NCBI GenBank assembly: GCA_022497145.1
Contig: MU385864.1
Location: forward strand, 434,001-498,000
Source: Rostrohypoxylon terebratum
Taxonomy: Eukaryota; Ascomycota; Sordariomycetes; Xylariales; Hypoxylaceae
Length of the DNA stretch: 64,000 nucleotides
Reading direction: 5' to 3'
The notes beneath the pieces were generated by a model, which was not told the origin of the DNA, ran no database searches, and worked only from the letters and a program-made list of their open reading frames with translations. Positions within the stretch are counted from its first letter, which is position 1. Every line of letters starts with the position of its first letter. Of the stretch, positions 11,890 through 24,446 are shown piece after piece. The position numbers and the translations under genes were made by a program.

Positions 11890-12972
11890 ATGGATTTCGC
11901 ATCCCTAATGTCCGCCGAGCTGGCCAAAGCCTCGCCCAAACCCACCACCCCCAACGACGACACCACCGCCTCCTCCTCCTCCTCTAAGAAATACATCCGC
12001 CGCTCCGAAGCAGAAGCCCAGCGCGAAGCCGCCTACCGCGCAGAGCAGAAAGCGCTCGAGGAAAAACGCGCGGCCAAAGCAGCCGAGAAGCGCAAGCGCG
12101 AGGAGGAAGCCGCGGAGGAGGCCCGGGCGCGGGAGGAGAAGCGGCGGAAGCTCGAAGAGGAGACGCGGCGGCGGCGCGAGGAGCAGGCCGCGGAGGAAGA
12201 GCGGCTCCGACGGAAACGCCTCGGGCTGCCCGAGCTCCCCGCGCGGGAGAGCGGCAGTCGAGAGGGCAGCGAGGCTGCCGACGGCGAGGAGGATATACCG
12301 GACGAGGAGCTGGTGGCGAAGCTGCGCGAGCTGGGACACCCGGTCACGCTGTTTGGGGAGACGCATCGGGGACGGCTGAGGAGGTACAGAAAGTTGACGA
12401 CGGTGGTTACGGCGGGCCCCATACCGACGACGTTGCGCCTTGTGGATGAGAAGGATATGAAGATCTCGGATGAGATACCGCAGGATAAGGCTGGACGCGC
12501 GTATTTGTTCCGCCAGCTGGCCTCGTATTTCACGATGGTGTTGCGGGAATGGGAAGTTGCGCTTGCGCGAGAGGAGGGGACGCGGGATACATTCGCCGGC
12601 AAGGCGGCTGTCAACGCTATGGTATCGAGCCGCGAGAATATGGTACCATTATTTCGAAAATTTGAGAAAGGAGAGTTGGACGATGACGTGCTAAAGCCCG
12701 TCGTCGAGATAGTCAAGGCAGCGCAAGAGCGGCGTTATGTCGATGCCAACGACGGGTATCTACGGCTTAGTATCGGTAAGGCGGCGTGGCCTATCGGAGT
12801 TACTATGGTGGGTATCCACGAGCGAAGCGCTCGAGAGAAGCTACACGATGGCGAGAGAGGTCATATCATGAGTGACGAGGTTACGAGGAAGTACTTGCAG
12901 AGCATCAAGAGGTGTCTCACTTTTGCGCAGGTGCGCTGGCCCCCCGAGGACATTCGACAACTTATGGGATAG
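11890..12972 (+). CDS. PRP18: Pre-mRNA splicing factor Prp18
   Basis: A single exon of 360 residues. A Lys/Glu/Arg-rich coiled-coil N-terminus (about residues 45-115) leads to an SFM/PRP4 module near residue 136 (PDEELVAKLRELGHPVTLFG) and then the helical Prp18 domain (about residues 200-350). The strongly conserved loop and last helix are visible as RGHIMSDEVTRKYLQSIKR. Prp18 acts in the second catalytic step of splicing with Slu7 and the U5 snRNP. The ATG at 11890 has a good context (gaccATGg) and is the first in the frame. Its GC-rich N-terminal half has long antisense open frames, which are shadows of codon bias. The gene is convergent with CSN1 downstream. Confidence 0.95.
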   Translation: MDFASLMSAELAKASPKPTTPNDDTTASSSSSKKYIRRSEAEAQREAAYRAEQKALEEKRAAKAAEKRKREEEAAEEARAREEKRRKLEEETRRRREEQAAEEERLRRKRLGLPELPARESGSREGSEAADGEEDIPDEELVAKLRELGHPVTLFGETHRGRLRRYRKLTTVVTAGPIPTTLRLVDEKDMKISDEIPQDKAGRAYLFRQLASYFTMVLREWEVALAREEGTRDTFAGKAAVNAMVSSRENMVPLFRKFEKGELDDDVLKPVVEIVKAAQERRYVDANDGYLRLSIGKAAWPIGVTMVGIHERSAREKLHDGERGHIMSDEVTRKYLQSIKRCLTFAQVRWPPEDIRQLMG

Positions 12973-13265
12973 TTTAGAAGAATAAAATTTGTTGATATGT
13001 TCGTAAACTACCTAGCAATGGGTATTCATGATTTCGTTCCCGGCCAAAAAACCTCTCGCCATTTAGTCATAATCTCAAGTAGTCTTTTGTGGCGAACGGT
13101 TGCAATGCGATGCCCTTGACTCCTTATCCCAACTCCTAAGGATCACTTTACCATCCTTAAGAAATTCCACAGTCGTCTACGCCTTCCTTTCCCAGTTGCG
13201 GTTTGTTGGCTGATTTGGTTTCTGATTTGTAGACGATCTAAGCCCAGTCCTGACAATGCTTCATC

Positions 13266-14963
13266 CTAAGCCATTGCATCGCTAGAATTCGGCTGTCTTC
13301 TAGAGTCCTCTGGCCAGACGTCGCCCAGGCCGGAAAGACCAGGTCCCTTTCGAGAACCCTTAACTTCGAGATCCGCAGCCACGATGTTCATTCGTCGAAT
13401 TCTATCGATAGCTTCTTTCTCATAGTCCTTGGCGGCCTTTAGGGCCTTCTTCTGCATAGTAACTCGAGGGTTGCTGGAGACAGCAACAAGGAGCTAAACC
13501 AAGACCTTAGCATTCTATCATTGACCCTAAATGACATAGAATGGCTTACCTTGTCAATAGTATTAATTCGAGCATTTAGTGCTCCGCTCTTGATCATTTC
13601 GACCAGCTCTGGCTCAATGGACTTCCCGTCTTTGGCGAAGGTCGCGTTCAAGCTGTCCAGGGTAACACATGAAAACGGTAAAAAGTACTGAACAATACAC
13701 TTGCCGCGAATCTGCGAGAAAATATTGGAGGCATGCTTCTGTAGATATATATCTAAGAGATAATCGTTTGCGTATGACTCGATTATTTCCAGGCAGGAGG
13801 AGTATCGTCCGTTGACAAACATGGAGACAGCCTTGCGAATATGAGGCTCTAGTTCGAGGTAGCTTCTGAAACTGGAATTGTCTAGGACCCGAGACTGTAA
13901 TTCCGATCGTTCCATCGAGGCGAGGGCTAGAAGCCCGCCATATGTAGCAATATCGTTCGCGCTCACTGTGTCGTTGTAACGTTGGCAGTTGGCTAGGTCG
14001 CCGACCTCGAGAAAGCATCTAGCAGCCTCGTAGAACTTTCCGAGACCTAGTTGTGCTAGACCAGAAGTTATCTTCTGATAGGATAGCTCGGAATTCTGTT
14101 CATTGTTGTTGGTTGTATTCACCGCCAGAACCTTATTCACGTTGGCCAACACACCGGCCCAGTCTCGCTTTTGAAGCATGATGCTAACAACATGCTTGCC
14201 TACATCTTGAATATGGGACTGGGTACTAGCATCAGGCCTCATCTTGATGTAGTACTCAGAAGCAAGAGTAAGGTCACCGATGGATTCCAGGTGTTCGCCG
14301 AGGTCGCGGTGACCAATCTGAAACTATTAGTATAAAATCATCAAATAGGTCTTTGCTTCATTTTGATGGGAAAGCCCATACCCTGATACTCTCCTTAACT
14401 AGATTATTCTTATAACCCTTTAGTTCTGTTTCCATTCGGAGTGTTTCTGCCTTGTTTGCGCGGTCGGTCTTGGTAACCCAAGCTTCGTCCCATCTGGCCT
14501 CGGGTTCCTCTGGTGCAGCGGCACGAATGCACTCCCAAGCATCTTGGTATCGTTGGATGTCCTTCCCATGCTTGGCTTCGATCACGGCAGCCTTCAGAGC
14601 ATCGACACATAAGGGTACGGAACATTGTCCGATTAGCAGAAGTCGTTCAAAACGGGTGCGGCCTAATGACACAAAAGGTTAATGCCTTCCATGGCAAGAG
14701 CTAGAGACAGTATGTAGATGGATGTAGAAGAAATGAGGGAATAGGGTGAATCGGTGAATCGGTGAATCGCAAACGGGGAAAAGAACAAACCTCTGTAATT
14801 GGAGATGTATAAATCAAGATCTAGCTTAGGAGCATCTGCGATATGTCAATTCTAAGTTCTTCATATAGATAATTGACTTGAAGCACTATATACCTTTGAC
14901 AATGATACCACCTTGGTTGTCCATGGTGGTAAAGTAGGCGAGTAGATTCTGTTCGGCCGCCAT
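13266..14963 (-). CDS. CSN1: COP9 signalosome subunit 1 (PCI domain)
   Basis: Five exons (14894-14963, 14791-14835, 14382-14662, 13550-14317, 13266-13493) join in phase to 463 residues. The middle carries the Rpn7/CSN1 TPR-like repeats (RTRFERLLLIGQ; KDIQRYQDAWECIR; MGHRDLGEHL-type block after intron 3). The C-terminal PCI domain includes LVEMIKSGALNARINTIDK, and the tail KALKAAKDYEKEAIDRIRRM is typical of fungal CsnA. The COP9 signalosome removes Nedd8 from cullin-RING ligases; in filamentous fungi it controls development and secondary metabolism. CSN1 scaffolds the complex and has no catalytic centre. The paralogous proteasome subunit Rpn7 is the main alternative, but the start MAAEQNLLAYF and the C-terminal tail favour CSN1. 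Confidence 0.92.
14745..14768. repeat. Tandem repeat GGTGAATC x3 inside an intron
   Basis: Three perfect copies of GGTGAATC lie within the second intron of the CSN1 gene, so they are non-coding. Confidence 0.9.
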
Positions 14964-15298
14964 ATTGCCGGCACAGAGCGATCACAGCCCGACGCTGATT
15001 TTGTCTCTTTGAGCAGATGGTTTCGTGCGGGCAAGAGGTAAATGTATAAAGGTCGAATTATCGCGTGACGGCAGTCGTGCTTTTAGCACCTAGGTAGATT
15101 TGGTGTGCGATTCGCGATGTGCGATGTCACAGGTATGCTGTATGATGTATGGTGTAGATAAACGGTTAGATTGATTAGAGGTCTAAGTTAAGGTAAGGGT
15201 CCAATATGGTTGGCTGTTAATAGTAAAGCTGAATCGTTACCTCAGCAGTTAGGTATTTTTGGCGGGGTAGCTTTGGTCTACAGGGAACCTTGGACCTT

Positions 15299-15328
15299 CC
15301 CAACTTTCCCAACTTTCCCAAACTTTCC
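15299..15328. repeat. Imperfect tandem repeat, CCCAACTTT type
   Basis: Three near-identical copies of a 9-10 base unit (CCCAACTTT, the last with an extra A) lie in the spacer upstream of CSN1. Confidence 0.85.
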
Positions 15329-18300
15329 AGAGACACAAATTCCATATCGGCTTTAGCTTATCGCTTTATCGCGTATCGGATTTTTACATGCCCAGTGCTG
15401 CTGGAATCCCATTGGTTCAAAATCCAGGTACACGGGTACGAATGAAGCTAGCGTGGGCGTAGGGCTTAAGTGGGGTTAGCCTAACTAGACTCTACTAGTG
15501 TATTTGCTTGTATCCCATGCCATGATCCATGGATGCGTCTTTCAGAATGAGAAGATTTGCTGAATACAACCTCACATGTCCTTTTTAATACACCTTACCT
15601 CTTTTTACGCCAACTTTGAGCTGGAAACTAAGCACCACTGCTTCATGAGATGTCTGAGCTCATATACACGCGATACCAATCATCCAGCTGATTCTAGCGA
15701 GAAGTTGTACCTATCGCGTTTCGCTTCCAAGGGGTCAAGTCCAAGAATTTGGCGATATCGTTCATCAAATGAAGAGCTATCATGGCGTCCAGTAAATATA
15801 AAGGAAAAAAGTGCGTACCTATTTATATTTCCATAGTGGTGGGTTGGATCCATGTCTTTTATCTTGCATGTCGAATCCTTTCGAAGGACTACCACCTGTA
15901 GCCTGTAGGTAAGCCAACCTCAAGCGAATTTCTAACACATGCGTTGGCCCATCTAGCCAGTCTGCGCCAAGCCACTATTCCCATTTTCTGAAGCTCTATG
16001 GAGAAGCTGATAGTACGTGTGTAATCCATAACAAACTTCTTTTCCTGCCCACCGGGAAATGCAGGAAGAATTAGTCTCCGACTATTCAAGGAGCTTTCAA
16101 TCTATTGTTCGGGGAGGACGTGTACCGATATGAAGTACCGAGGATCAGTAGGGGCGATTCGTTCTAAATTATATAGGGATCTATCAAACCGGCTAAGAAG
16201 CTTTATATTGGGATGCTATATTGAGACAAGTTACGTGTTAGAGGTATAGAAAGAATATGAAGAAAAATCTATATTTCCGTGCTCTGTGGGATCTAAGTCA
16301 ATAGCCCAGATACGGAGTACTCGTTGAGCAATGACTGGAGATGACTAATTCGCATCAAGCGGCCATGGCCTTTCCCTCTCTCCCTACACTAGTTGACCTG
16401 GCAGACAAAATGAGAAGCCAGGAAGCATGTCGCGAATAGCGCCAAGCTTCAGGTTTGGCTTGGACGGTGACGTGAGCTCCAATCATCGCGTGTTCCGATT
16501 GATAGGAGCCTTGTCGGTGGAGAGGGCCAAGACGACAATTGTGCCGGTTTTCCGAGTTCTAAGTAACTCTACCTAAATGACAGCTAACGTTTTATTAACA
16601 TGTATGTACATACACACTTGTAAAAGTGCGAATGCAACGTTGTCCGGGGGGTGAGAGAGAAGGCTTAAGAGATGAGGCTTTTCATTAGGTTGCGGATGCA
16701 TGCGAAACATCAATGTCTGAATAAACACCTAAGTTTGTTTTTTTCTCACTTTTAGGAAATCTTTTTTTATATGGAATAAATGGACTAACAAACTTTGTCT
16801 TCCGCGAGTAGGAAAATTGCTTGGCAACCCGGTCTAAGGCATGCCAAGACCGCCATGGACTCCCCGCGTAAGATGATCCATCCACTCTCAAAGCTGCAAT
16901 GACACCCCATGTCCCTGACCAATGGGAGTGGTTTATTGGCGTGGTAGGTATGATGTCGTCGATCCGCTGGCAGCTAGGAGGCCGCCGCCGTTGCAAAAAA
17001 CACCTATCGTACATTATATGCAAAAGCAAGAATTCGTATTTACACGGGGTTGGGAATATAATGGATACCAGCCCTGCTTCGTACAATCCTCTTCGAAACC
17101 AACGTCGAAGCTGACAAAGTGTTTTACGGCCTTATTTAATTTCCCCGGCATATCCCTTCAAGTTGTGTATCATTCTACCTGTAACCGGTATAATAACGTA
17201 TAGCAAATAATAGTAAATTACACAAGCCAAAAAAAATATTGAGCTCACAACCTTACTATGTAGAGGTTCCTAGGTACCTATTCAACCACTTCATTCGGTC
17301 GTCAGCACTTGATAAGATTTGGAGAAAACTTGGGAGTAATATATAAGAATCAAGGTCATGATTAAGCAACTTCAGCCTCGTACGTAATGTAAGAGACCAA
17401 TGTTCCTAGTCATCATTTACACACTTAGATGCACCTTACCTGTGAGTAATCATTCAACACCGAAGCAGGACCGAAATCCAAACTACCTCCTAAGACAATG
17501 GATGCATGGAAAGTCCACCGGATTTCAAGTATGGATGACTATTGCTTTAGAACCAACGACCCGAATTTGTTGAACTGTTAACCATATGAAATTGTGTAGT
17601 CATATTGCTCTTCTGAAAAGATATCCATCTCCTTAAGGCTTAGGTATGCCCAAGAAGAGGCCTCCGGTTAGATCTACGGCCATGTATAATACCTAGAGTA
17701 CTGAGTAGGTATCTAATTGGAAATTAATGCTCCATCATAGAGACACCAAGCCTGACCTACATATGGGCTTACACAAGAAACGGGCTGCTGCTTTAACTTG
17801 ATAACAAAAAGCTACAGCCTTCGATGGCATGTACTGACAACTGTTTACAATATTGGCCAGTTTAGACAATCAACTCTGTTTTGTTAATATAAACTAGGTA
17901 CATTGAAGTTTTTGAAGTTTTTGAATTTTTGTGTGAGTATATATCACCTTAAAAGAAACATTACCTACTATATTCTGCCTAACAAACTCTGGACTAGTGA
18001 CTCTTTGTATGGTATGAGAGATCTATGTAGTAGGTATCAATTGATATGTAGGTATATGTAGGTAATAGGTAATAGGACCAGCCATGTAAGTGAGATATTG
18101 ATATCCGCAATTGCTTTTTATATGGATATATCAACGAACTGTGTCTGCTTTATGTAGGTTAATGTATCAATTATGTAGGTCCTAGGATGGTAGGACATTC
18201 GTTGAACCTGCCATATCTTGCCGGTCGTGACTCGTGCTTCCTTACGCCGTGTACAGCTGTACCGTCCACCGTTCACTGTCCGGTGCGTCTAATACTTAAA

Positions 18301-18730
18301 GGTGCTGTTGCAGGTGCTGTTGCATTTGCATTTCCTTAGCATTTCCCGGTTGCATGCACCTGGGTAACTCAAAGCTTCGGCGGCCCCGTGCCTGCCCAGG
18401 TGCTTTTTGCTCCGCAGCACTGAGAGCATTTAGCTCAATAAATACTAAAGGTACCGCTACTAAATCATAGGTAACCTTGAATGTTCCTGATGTTCCAATT
18501 GACAATTGTACCCCTACCACCCCTACCAGTAACCAGTGCTACCAGTGCACCGCTGCACCGTGGACGGTGGACCACCTGCACCTTACATACATACAGGTAC
18601 GTAGGTACCTAGGTCCTACATATGTATCCACCCCCAAGCCATTTTGGCCAGTTCTAGTCCAAGTCCAAGCAAGTCCAAGCAAATCCACCTAACCAGCTAA
18701 CCCAAACACTCTCAGGACCTAAGGACCTAA

Positions 18731-18770
18731 GACCTGAACTTGAACCTGGACCTGGACCTGAACCTGAACC
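18731..18770. repeat. Hexamer tandem repeat, ACCTGA/ACCTGG
   Basis: About six to seven copies of ACCTGA, ACCTGG or ACTTGA lie in tandem, immediately followed by an A9 run. It is a simple repeat in the far upstream region of the Zn2Cys6 gene. Confidence 0.85.
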
Positions 18771-19226
18771 AAAAAAAAACTAGCACTTCCAGTCTTTCTA
18801 AAAAGCCCATCCACAGTCCACCGTCCACCATTTCCACCATCCCCACTTGAGCCACCATGTCTTCTTGAGCGCTCCATCGTCACTCTTCCCCTGGAATGAA
18901 ATGCCTCTGTTGCCGAATCTGACTTCGCATTCCCGCCAAATCTCCAAATCGCCAAACTTACTACCTATTTCTCCAAGGTCAGAGGGGAGAAGAGAGATAT
19001 CCCGATATCTTAGTCTCGCGGTCCTCAGTCCTAGTCCTGCATCAATGATCAGATAGTTAGTACGTAGTATTATTATTATCGTCTTCTATCTTTCCAGCCT
19101 TGGACATAAGGACCCGATCGGATTTTTCCGTCCACTTTGCTTCCACTTGCTTTCCTTTTGTTCTTCTTCATTTCAATTTAATTTGGCCTGTGTCTCCGGT
19201 TGTCGCCCGCTGTCTACCTACTATCT

Positions 19227-19268
19227 GCAGTCCGCAGTCCGCAATCCGCAATCCGCAGTCCGCAGTCC
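19227..19268. repeat. Heptamer tandem repeat, GCAGTCC/GCAATCC x6
   Basis: Six copies of a 7-mer alternate between GCAGTCC and GCAATCC, in the probable leader or promoter of the Zn2Cys6 gene. Confidence 0.88.
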
Positions 19269-20096
19269 ACTTTCGTCACAAGACAACTAAGACCAGCAGG
19301 CGCGACAAATCCTCGGTCGGTACATATTATATTATTATATTATAGTAGGTAAGGTATTTTCCCGGTACAAGCTCTCGTCCGCTGTAGCCCTACAGATGCA
19401 ATCTGTCTCATTCCGTCACTCCGAGGGCCAATCCGAGGCCTTGTTTAGCCAGACAAGAGGAGAAGAAGGAGAAAGACCTACCCCAGGCATACGTAATAGC
19501 GAGAGACTAGCCTTACTTTAGACGCCTACAGACCTACAGAGCGAGTTCCAGTGCTCTTTCCACAGACCTAATCTTGGCAACTTGGGCGCTCTGTATTTGC
19601 TACCTACCTGCCCTGCCAGCCTGCTGCTCGCATCAGCCACTACCATTACCTACTATTACCCCCGTCTTACTTTAACTTTACCTACGTCGTACATTTTTTT
19701 CCCTCTTCGATCAGCGATCAGATAAGAGCGACCTCTTTTTTTTTTCTTTCTTTTTTTTTTGCTGTATCGCTTTATTCGAGAACAAAATTTTCGAGCATCG
19801 TTAAATCCACTCATTTAAACATCGCGCTCGTTTTATGAGGATTCAATTGGATCGAATCCCTCACGTGAAACTAACATATATTCGTATAGAGAGCTTCAAC
19901 GTTGTGTTCTGTATCTTGGCGTCTGTCAGCTTATGACCGTTTCACCCAAGAGCAGCGCGTAACTTTGAAAATGCGTCGGGAACATTTCCCCTACCTCTCG
20001 GACAAGTGAAGCAATTGAGAAAGAAGGCGACGTCGACGGTTTGTTTCTCACTTTCTCGAGGAGGGTGCCATCCCCGGCACCCGCTATCAGCCGGCT

Positions 20097-23000
20097 ATGT
20101 CTCCCCCTTCTCGCTCTTCACAGCCTCCGGCGAATCGCGCTGCATCTGTAAAACCCGAATCTGCACAAAGTCAAGCCTCCGATGATGAGGATTCTGTCCT
20201 GCAAGCTTTAACGACCGAGTCTCCAGCTGGTGACACGCCCGCGTCTGGAGTTCAAGGGAACCGCGCAGGGAGTGCCAGCGAGTCCTCGTCCATTCCCCTC
20301 CAGAAGCGCCGGAGGGTCACGCGCGCATGCGAGTATGTAATTTTAGAGCTAATTTCCCCTTTTGATATCTTTGTCAAGCACAACAATTTCAGTCCAAAAA
20401 ATCTAAATTCTCATAATATTGCCGCTGGAGTCTTCACTAGCAGCAAGGTCGCTAACTTATTTTGCCAGCGAATGTCGTAGGAAAAAGATCAAATGCGATG
20501 GCAAGCAACCATGTACTCACTGCCAGGTGTATAGTTATGGTAATTTTGACATTCTTAATATTCGTCATTTCCTAGCTTGGCTGACATGTGTTAGATTGTA
20601 CCTACGATAAGCCTTCTAATAGGCGTAGAAATCCAGCGCCACAATACATAGAGGCGTTGGAAAATAAACTATCCAGAGCGGAAACGTTATTGCGCAAATT
20701 CATGCCGGATGTCGACCTTAACGACCCAAGTTTGGATCCTGCGGTCCAACAAGAATTTCGTATCCGGGAGCAGGCTAGAATCCGGGCAGCTGCAGCAGCC
20801 AAGGGCAAACAGTCTGGCTCGTCATCCTCCGTGGATGCTCAGTTACATTCTATGATCGAAACAGTCGGCCAACTCGACCTCGACGAAAAGGGCGACTATG
20901 ACTTCCACGGAACCTCTTCCGGCTCGGTCTTCTTCAAGAGGATGAAGGACCATTTTCGCGGTCTTCTAGGCAGAGACTATCAAATACCGTTCCTTCCCCG
21001 CCCGCCTCGACCTACTGGTATCGTCACTCTCGACTCGCCCACGCCGAGATCTTCATCTAGCTCACGGGCGCCTCCGAATCAGAATGCAAACAGATATGAT
21101 CTACCTTCGAAGGAAAGAGCACTTGCACTGTGCTCTGAATCGCTCAACAATGCGACGTGTCTCCTGCGAATCGTCCATATCCCTTCTTTTTACGAAATGC
21201 TAGATGGGCTTTATGACAAGCGATCAAGTGCATATGGAAAAGAAGACAAGAGGAGTTTAGCACTTGCATATTCCGTTATGGCACTCGGCTGCATGTACAA
21301 TATACCTGACAACAGTGGTTCAGACACTCCGCCTTACAAAATTGCGGTCGACGAAGCGTAATATTATAGCTCCTACTCAGTTCATTGTCAGAACTAACCG
21401 GATTATAGGATCAAATACTATAGCGCGGCAAGGATGCTGTTACAAGATATAACTGAATGTCGAGATCTTACGTCGCTTCAGGCGTTGCTCTTCATGATCT
21501 TATTTATCCAATCGATATCAAATCTGAGCACCTGCTATGGGTTTGTTGGAATTGCTTTACGATCTGCACTCAGGATGGGTTTGCACCGACATCTACCCCA
21601 CGTTAAAATAAATCCCATAGAAGCCGAAACGAGACGGAGAGTATTTTATATATGTCGACAAATGGACACTTACGTGTCAGCGTTACTAGGGTTTCCGTTA
21701 CTCCTCAACGATGAGGACATTGATCAACCTTTACCAACTCCTGTGGATGATGAATATATCACGAAAGACGAAATACTCGTCCCACCTCCCGGAACCCCCT
21801 CCTTCTTCGAAGCTTTTAACGCCCATGTGAGGTTGATGGATATCCTGGGTAAGGTTGTAAAGCATATTTATCCACTGAAGGGCATCGATCAAAACGAGGC
21901 TGAAGGCGTTGGAGAACCCTACGCATCCTATATGATCAGTTACGGGAAAATTAAAGAAATGGAGAAGGAGCTTCAACGATGGAACGAGGACTTGCCCTAT
22001 ACATGGCGCCCAGATCCCGAAGGTCCTGTTGAAGTTGTCCGGTAAGAATATGTGCCGAACAAGAATTATCCTCGAAGTTTACTAAGCAATGTTTTAGGGT
22101 GCGAAATCTCCTCAGGTTCACTTTCGCCCACGTGCAGATGGTGTTATATAGGCCATTTTTGCATTATGTTTCCCCACGTATTTCGGCCGGCAAGGAAGTG
22201 AACGAGCGTGCGTATGCCTGTGGGGCTGCCGGCATCAGTGTGGCTCGGAATATCGTGCACATTGGAACAGAGATGCGGAAGCAAGTCCCTCTTGTCGGTC
22301 CTTATTGGTTCACCCTTTTTACCGAATTCTTCGCCGTCATAACCTTAGTCTTCTTCGTATTGGAGAACCAGGATAAGTCTGGATCTATGGAAATACTTGC
22401 GGATGCTGTTGCGGGCAAAGAAATGATTAGCGAGCTTTCCGGGAAGAGTATGGTTGCGGACCGCATATCAAGCTCTTTGGTCGTAAGTTGGGATTCCGTA
22501 AACGCGCTGATATTATGTCACTAATCTTAGGCAAGATGCTTTTTGACCAATTACCGGATAATCTCAAGGAAGTCAAAGCACGGTCCATATCGTCCCGAAA
22601 ACGGCCCGCGTCAGGAGCATCGAGGGATAGTGGCGGCACGTTAATGGCACTCCCTTCGGTATATACTAGCGACTCAATAAACTCCCAATCCGATGTAACC
22701 GGTCGATCTCAGGGAATCTCGTCGAAAAAGGCCGGGAAGGCTCCTGTTAGGCCCATCCACCAAGATATCTCGATCAACGACTCTCCTTTGCCACAGCCAG
22801 AGCTCGGTGGTCCGTTTTCTTCCGGCTTCCAGTTCTCGCCCTTAGATTTATCAATACCGACCCCCGATTCCGCGGCTGCCTTGCATGAGCCTAGTCCGAT
22901 GGATTTGCAGCACCAGGAATTCAGCGCCGGTAACCCGATCCACGAGTTGGATGCTGTCATGTTCCCCTCGGATGATCCCTTGGCATATCCCAACCAACCT

Positions 23001-23372
23001 CAGGTCGACTTTGGTACTCACCAAAGTAACGTTGCCGATGCTAGCCCGGGGGACCTTTCGCACCAAGACCCTTCGCAGTTTTACATACCTAATTTTTATG
23101 ACGGTATCGAAGGGCAACTCATGGGGCCACTGCCGCCATATTTAATGCAATCGCAGGCTCAGCCAGGATTCAACTTCCCAGCCCAGATGTACTCGGACCC
23201 GATGCTCCTGCAGATGCCCCATATCGAGCACAGGCCCTCACAGCCGCAATCTCACCTGCAGTCTGGCCAATCACGCTCGGTGCGACGACGGGGTCAACAA
23301 TCGGGGGATATGGGTGGATTACTAGCTAATACGTCGTGGCATGGATCGTTTTCCCAGCATGGAATGGACTAG
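20097..23372 (+). CDS. Zn(II)2Cys6 transcription factor with fungal-specific middle domain
   Basis: Six exons (20097-20332, 20469-20539, 20595-21357, 21409-22041, 22098-22482, 22536-23372) join in phase to 974 residues. A disordered N-terminus precedes the zinc cluster CDECRRKKIKCDGKQPCTHC...C, spaced CX2CX6CX5CX2CX6C and split across exons 1-3. The linker NRRRNPAPQYIEALENKLSR forms a short dimerising coiled coil. The fungal_trans domain follows (about residues 270-620), with ALRMGLHRHLPH and ETRRRVFYICRQMDTYVSAL. The C-terminal ~280 residues are Pro/Gln/Ser-rich, as in activation domains. It is a nuclear DNA-binding regulator; the zinc cluster and linker recall regulators of carbohydrate-degrading enzymes, but I cannot assign an orthologue. 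The last intron ends at ...GGCAAG; using the nearer TTAG acceptor would break the frame. Confidence 0.9.
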
Positions 23373-24446
23373 GTTTATGAATAGAGAAAGGATACCCCTC
23401 TGCATGAGTGCGACATTGGCATATATGCGAATCTTTGCTTCTTAGACGACCGAAGGTTTTTGGAGTTTGGTGGGGGGAATCAAAAAGCAGTTATTGCTTG
23501 GCGGTATTGGATATGGGCCCTGTCATATTTCGAATGGCAGATTTCGTAATATGGATGCCATCATGATCAAAATATAAAAAGCAAGGCGCTCGAGATTTGA
23601 GTCGAGCCGAGTTCTCGCCATTTCGACGACAGCGGCAATGGTGATCTTAAGATGTTGGGCGGGACGGCGCCTCGCCACTTATCACGTTGGAAGATGTACA
23701 TAGATCGGCGTGTGTCAAACGCACAGCTTGACAGATATGCTATTCTACAAGTTATCCTCATGGGAGGGAGGCGTCTAAGGTGCGTGTTTGGTGATAGCAG
23801 TACGGGCCATCGTAGCGATCTCGCTCATAGCGCATCATAAGCGATACTCGCCTAAGCACTCCATATACCCAACGTTTGTCAGTTTGCAGGCGATGCAAAA
23901 CAACGTTAGAGATGACAGGAGATGAACAGATGGACGAGGCGGCGTAGTCGGAACGAATTTTGTTGGTCCAGTAGGTGGAGAACAAGTGGGCATATCGGCG
24001 TAGAAGTATGTTTTCCAAGAAGCGGGATGTGCCAGTCCCGTCAGGATCCGTCAGGTCCCATCAGACAACCCCTGCCCCTTGAGGTATTTCGGGCTGCCTC
24101 AGGGGCTGCACGACGGCCTTACTGGAGGTCATTAGGTCTAAGAGGGTCTTCAGTGTTTCGAGTAATTATCCATACCGCACGTGTAAAGTATCTATAGGTA
24201 TTTTGAGCAGACGCGAACCGTACTCCGCCACGTGAGACCGCTCCAACCAGGCTGAACCAGCTAAGCGGCTGCATAAGCCCCTGTCACCAAATGAGATCAC
24301 CGCCTTCACGATCGGATAGGAGCACGCCAAGGGGGTTTCCTAATCCCCGAACGTGTACAACAGTGCCACCCCACCGACGATGCTGTCGTTGCTCTACTCG
24401 TTGGAAAAACAACATCAGGAAGAGATCAAGTTAGTCAAAATTCGAG
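23373..24446. other. Intergenic region, no gene supported
   Basis: This holds the 3' UTR of the Zn2Cys6 gene and the promoter of the prolidase gene. Only short chance frames are present. Confidence 0.6.

Larger units (their letters stand above)
14964..20096. other. Long intergenic region and leader of the Zn2Cys6 regulator gene
   Basis: Five kilobases without a gene I can support. The frames present are short, mutually overlapping and lack motifs; the longest (minus strand, 16685-17086, 133 codons) resembles nothing I know. From about 18.2 kb the DNA becomes rich in short tandem repeats and pyrimidine tracts, probably the promoter and long 5' leader of the regulator starting at 20097. Several small upstream ATGs occur in that leader. 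Confidence 0.6.

Noticed and set aside
12033..12716. Long antisense frames (153 and 227 codons) over PRP18
   Set aside because: Low-complexity Ser/Arg or Leu/Arg translations mirrored from the GC-rich Lys/Glu coding sequence of PRP18; typical shadow frames.
16685..17086. Minus-strand frame of 133 codons in the long spacer
   Set aside because: No recognisable motif, no splice-linked neighbours, and overlapping plus-strand frames of similar quality. Probably chance.
22483..22530. Using the first TTAG acceptor for the last intron of the large Zn2Cys6 gene
   Set aside because: It shifts the frame and loses the C-terminal domain; the acceptor five bases later (GCAAG) keeps phase 0.
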